From JACZUI01 sp041599115 (lineage in GTDB: Bacteria; Actinomycetota; Acidimicrobiia; Spongiisociales; ZC4RG35), in NCBI GenBank assembly GCA_041599115.1, contig JBFHXF010000044.1, positions 1 to 15,288 on the forward strand: 15,288 bases of DNA, in the 5' to 3' direction. The notes under the pieces are model-generated. The model was not told the origin of the DNA and searched no databases. It saw only the letters and a list, made by a program, of their open reading frames with translations. A program made the position numbers and the translations under genes. Positions 13,401 through 15,288 of the stretch are shown in pieces. Position 1 is the stretch's first letter. Each line of letters begins with the position of its first letter.

Positions 13401-13597
13401 CCGTCACACCGGTGCAGCCTTACGCTGCCACCAAGGAATATCTCTGCCCTGGGTGTGAACATCCCATCCCGCCGGGGACCTTCCACCTGGTGGTCGTGCC
13501 GGAAGATGCCGTCGATCTCAGACGGCATTGGCATCACGGGTGCTGGCACAAGGAGATGAGACGCCGGCTGGGATCCGATCAAGCGTCGCTTCTCTGA
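13397..13597 (+). CDS. Small Cys/His-rich protein, probable metal-binding, conserved in actinobacteria
   Basis: This 66-residue protein starts at GTG and overlaps the stop of the preceding small gene as GTGA, so translation is probably coupled. It contains YLCPGCEHPIPPGT (C17, C20) and RRHWHHGCW (H44, H46, C49), a spacing that could hold one zinc. The pattern PYAATK-x-Y-x-CPGC-x-x-x-IPPGT ... RRHWH-x-x-CW is one I recognise from widespread actinobacterial hypothetical proteins, often labelled ATP/GTP-binding without support; no nucleotide-binding motif is visible here. An in-frame ATG six codons upstream (13379) is a possible alternative start. Its 3' end overlaps the ABC permease gene tail to tail by 19 bases. 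Confidence 0.78.
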   Translation: MTVTPVQPYAATKEYLCPGCEHPIPPGTFHLVVVPEDAVDLRRHWHHGCWHKEMRRRLGSDQASLL

Positions 13598-14343
13598 AGA
13601 CCCCACCAGGTCAGTGCAACTCCAAGCAGGCTCCAACCCAGGATGATGGCAATTGCGTGCCCGTGGGTGAGGTCGCCACCCGGGATGAAGGCTCCGATGA
13701 AACCGCCTAGCTCGGTGGGGAACAGGCCGGTGCTGGCAGCGGTGAGCGAGACGTTTTCATAAGGGCCCCACAGGGAGAGGATGCTCTCGACAAAGGAGAA
13801 GGCGATGGCGACGCCGATCGCCGGGCCTATCGATCGAAGCATGGCAACCGCCCCCATGCCGATGGCTGCCCAGGCCAATTCGATCAGCCCGATCTTCCAG
13901 ATCACTCCAAGCCATTCGCCGGTTCCCGGGCCGCCGGAGCCCTCGGAGACGAGCAACACCACAACGGCCCAGCCGGCTATCGCCAGCAACATGGCAATCC
14001 AACTGGCTATGACGTAGACACCGAGACGAGAGGCGACATGGACCGATTTTCGGGCATCCCGGGTGAGCGAAGTCGCCCAGGCCGTAGTGCTCAGCTCACC
14101 GCCGAGAAGGACCACAGCCAGGATCAGGGCGAACCACGTCTGGCCGGCGATCTGCTGAACACCGACCATGTACGCCGCCGGTTTCTCCAAGACGGGAACA
14201 CCCTGAGCGAGGTCCGGCGCAATTCGACCAAAAACGAGGAGAAAGAACGCCGTCAGGCCCACGAGAACTCCCAGGATCCCGATCATCGCTGGATAGATAC
14301 GCCGTCGACTCAGCTTGAGATACTCGGCATGGAGAAGACTCAT
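13579..14343 (-). CDS. ABC-2 type transporter permease
   Basis: This 254-residue membrane protein has about six predicted helices, near 18-40, 66-83, 107-132, 147-165, 168-188 and 228-247. The first segment MSLLHAEYLKLSRRR (1-15) is the amphipathic stretch before helix 1 typical of ABC-2 permeases of the bacitracin/antibiotic exporter or Nat type. A loop at 85-103 (STTAWATSLTRDARKSVHVA) resembles the coupling segment of this class. The start overlaps the stop of the ATPase gene as ATGA (14340-14343), so the pair is one transporter. The substrate is not predictable; no biosynthetic gene or sensor kinase is nearby. Confidence 0.88.
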   Translation of the reverse strand: MSLLHAEYLKLSRRRIYPAMIGILGVLVGLTAFFLLVFGRIAPDLAQGVPVLEKPAAYMVGVQQIAGQTWFALILAVVLLGGELSTTAWATSLTRDARKSVHVASRLGVYVIASWIAMLLAIAGWAVVVLLVSEGSGGPGTGEWLGVIWKIGLIELAWAAIGMGAVAMLRSIGPAIGVAIAFSFVESILSLWGPYENVSLTAASTGLFPTELGGFIGAFIPGGDLTHGHAIAIILGWSLLGVALTWWGLQRSDA

Positions 14344-15239
14344 CGGTCCTCGTCTCCGGTCATTCCGAGGAACACGGTCTCGAGTGTGCTTCTGGCCGAG
14401 ACCACTTCACTGGGGAAGATCCCGTGCGCAGCCAGGACGCCGACGATCCGGGACCCGTCGTTTTCATGTACCAGGAGCTTGCTTCCGGCCAGGTCGGTCC
14501 GAATTCCCTCGGCACCGAGAGCAGACCGAGCACCCTCGATATCACTGACCACGATTGTGGTAGCCCCACCATCGAGAAGACTCTCGAGGGGACCCTGCGC
14601 GACCAGGCGTCCGTGATCGATTACAACCACATAGTCGGCTAGTGCCTCGATATCTGCGAGATCATGACTGGATACGACAACGGTTCTGCCATCGTCGGCA
14701 AGTTCGCGGAGGCGAGCGCGAAACGACCGCTGTCCGGCCGGATCGAGTCCGTCGAGTGGCTCGTCCAACAACAGAAGTTGGGGTTCTCCGAGCAGGGCCG
14801 CGGCCAGTGCCAGCCGCTGCCGCATCCCCTTGGAGTACTCGCTCACCTTGCGGTTCGCGTCGTCGGTGAGCCCCACGAAGACAAGCAGATCCTCAATGCG
14901 CTCATGGCCGAAGCCCAAAGTGTCCGCGGCCACGGTCAGATTGACTCTGCCCGTGAGAGCTTTGATCAGGCCCGGCTCTTCGATGATGGCCCCGATCTGC
15001 TTGGTCACTGCCTGGAGCTGGCGGGGAACCTCGTGGCCCAGGATTTGGATATCGCCACCACCGATAGGGGTGAGGCCGAGCATGGCCCGGAACGTGGTCG
15101 TCTTGCCGGCGCCGTTCGGGCCCAGAAACCCGGCGATGACTCCCCGAGGAATCTCGAAATCGAGACCGTCCACTGCCCGAGTCTTCTTGTAGTGCTTGAC
15201 CAGACCGACGACTTTGATTGCCGCATCAGGACTTGGCAT
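14340..15239 (-). CDS. ABC transporter ATP-binding protein, bacitracin/Nat-like exporter class
   Basis: This 299-residue protein drives the adjacent permease. It shows Walker A GPNGAGKT (40-47), signature YSKGMRQRL (135-143), Walker B LLLLDEP (155-161) with D-loop GLDP, and H192 in SSHDL. At the Q-loop position it has IIEEPGL (85-91), glutamate in place of glutamine, as is common in the BcrA-type subgroup. About 80 residues after the nucleotide domain form a C-terminal extension (about 222-299), as in DrrA/CcmA-like exporters. The ATG has only a weak upstream GAAAGACGG. TACACT (15273-15278) may be its -10. The window ends 49 bases upstream, so any regulator is out of sight. Confidence 0.92.
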   Translation of the reverse strand: MPSPDAAIKVVGLVKHYKKTRAVDGLDFEIPRGVIAGFLGPNGAGKTTTFRAMLGLTPIGGGDIQILGHEVPRQLQAVTKQIGAIIEEPGLIKALTGRVNLTVAADTLGFGHERIEDLLVFVGLTDDANRKVSEYSKGMRQRLALAAALLGEPQLLLLDEPLDGLDPAGQRSFRARLRELADDGRTVVVSSHDLADIEALADYVVVIDHGRLVAQGPLESLLDGGATTIVVSDIEGARSALGAEGIRTDLAGSKLLVHENDGSRIVGVLAAHGIFPSEVVSARSTLETVFLGMTGDEDR

Positions 15240-15272
15240 GACCGTCTTTCATGTTCTAGGCGTCGGGAAGCC

Positions 15273-15278
15273 AGTGTA
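15273..15278 (-). promoter_or_regulatory. Possible -10 element for the ABC transporter operon
   Basis: TACACT on the minus strand would start transcription near 15266 and give an untranslated leader of about 27 bases. The -35 region would lie beyond the window edge. Unlike the other promoters here it does not predict a leaderless message. Confidence 0.3.
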
Positions 15279-15288
15279 TGTCGACGTG

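Noticed and set aside
15226..15252. Short frame ATG AAA GAC GGT CAT GCC ... TGA upstream of the ABC ATPase gene
   Set aside because: This eight-codon frame overlaps the ATPase start and could be a regulatory upstream ORF, but nothing beyond the codons themselves supports it.
1..15288. CRISPR arrays, insertion sequences, tRNA or rRNA genes
   Set aside because: I saw no regularly spaced repeats, transposase motifs, terminal inverted repeats with target duplications, or tRNA/rRNA-like sequence on either strand.

Overview
The window is GC-rich, tightly packed bacterial chromosome with almost no intergenic DNA and frequent GTG starts. The gene order comM-dprA-xerC-whiG and rpsB-tsf-pyrH-frr-cdsA-dxr-rseP, together with a WhiG-type sigma factor, points to an actinobacterium. 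Mycobacterium tuberculosis keeps most of these genes in one neighbourhood. A deep-branching class such as Acidimicrobiia is my best guess, but that placement is inference. Nothing looks like phage, plasmid, transposon, CRISPR or a tRNA/rRNA gene.

Layout. Nearly everything lies on the minus strand, so it is read here from right to left. At 15239-13579 an ABC exporter ATPase and its membrane partner overlap by four bases. At 13287-13597 a two-gene plus-strand unit encodes a 37-residue membrane protein and a 66-residue Cys/His protein joined by a GTGA overlap; neither the first gene nor the coupling would be found by a routine ORF caller with a length cut-off. At 13243-10966 lie a PaaG-like enoyl-CoA hydratase/isomerase and a divergent gamma-glutamyltransferase-like protein. 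At 10916-6933 is a DNA-uptake/recombination block (comM, dprA, xerC) that runs by overlap into whiG. ybaK (6404-6889) is the lone plus-strand gene here, divergent from rpsB. From 6232 down to 124 runs the conserved translation/lipid/isoprenoid operon rpsB-tsf-pyrH-frr-cdsA-dxr-rseP. Positions 1-123 hold a chain of short palindromes without a gene.

How it works together. The long operon makes ribosomal protein S2, EF-Ts, UMP kinase and ribosome recycling factor. It then makes CDP-diacylglycerol synthase, the first committed MEP-pathway enzyme and a site-2 protease, linking translation capacity with membrane and isoprenoid synthesis. ComM, DprA and XerC act on DNA strand exchange, uptake and chromosome resolution. 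WhiG would redirect RNA polymerase.

Most notable signals. (1) Seven genes without a usable Shine-Dalgarno (rseP, ybaK, xerC, comM, ggt-like, ech, the 37-aa gene) all carry TANNNT exactly 6 or 7 bases before the start codon, the signature of leaderless transcription; genes inside the operons instead have good Shine-Dalgarno sites. (2) The rpsB leader can fold into three directly abutting hairpins. (3) Several proteins are unusual: CdsA with a ~130-residue acidic N-terminal tail, DprA without its usual N-terminal domain, and a GGT-like enzyme with a changed substrate pocket. The window is mainly housekeeping, and I see no convincing new multi-gene defence or mobile system.
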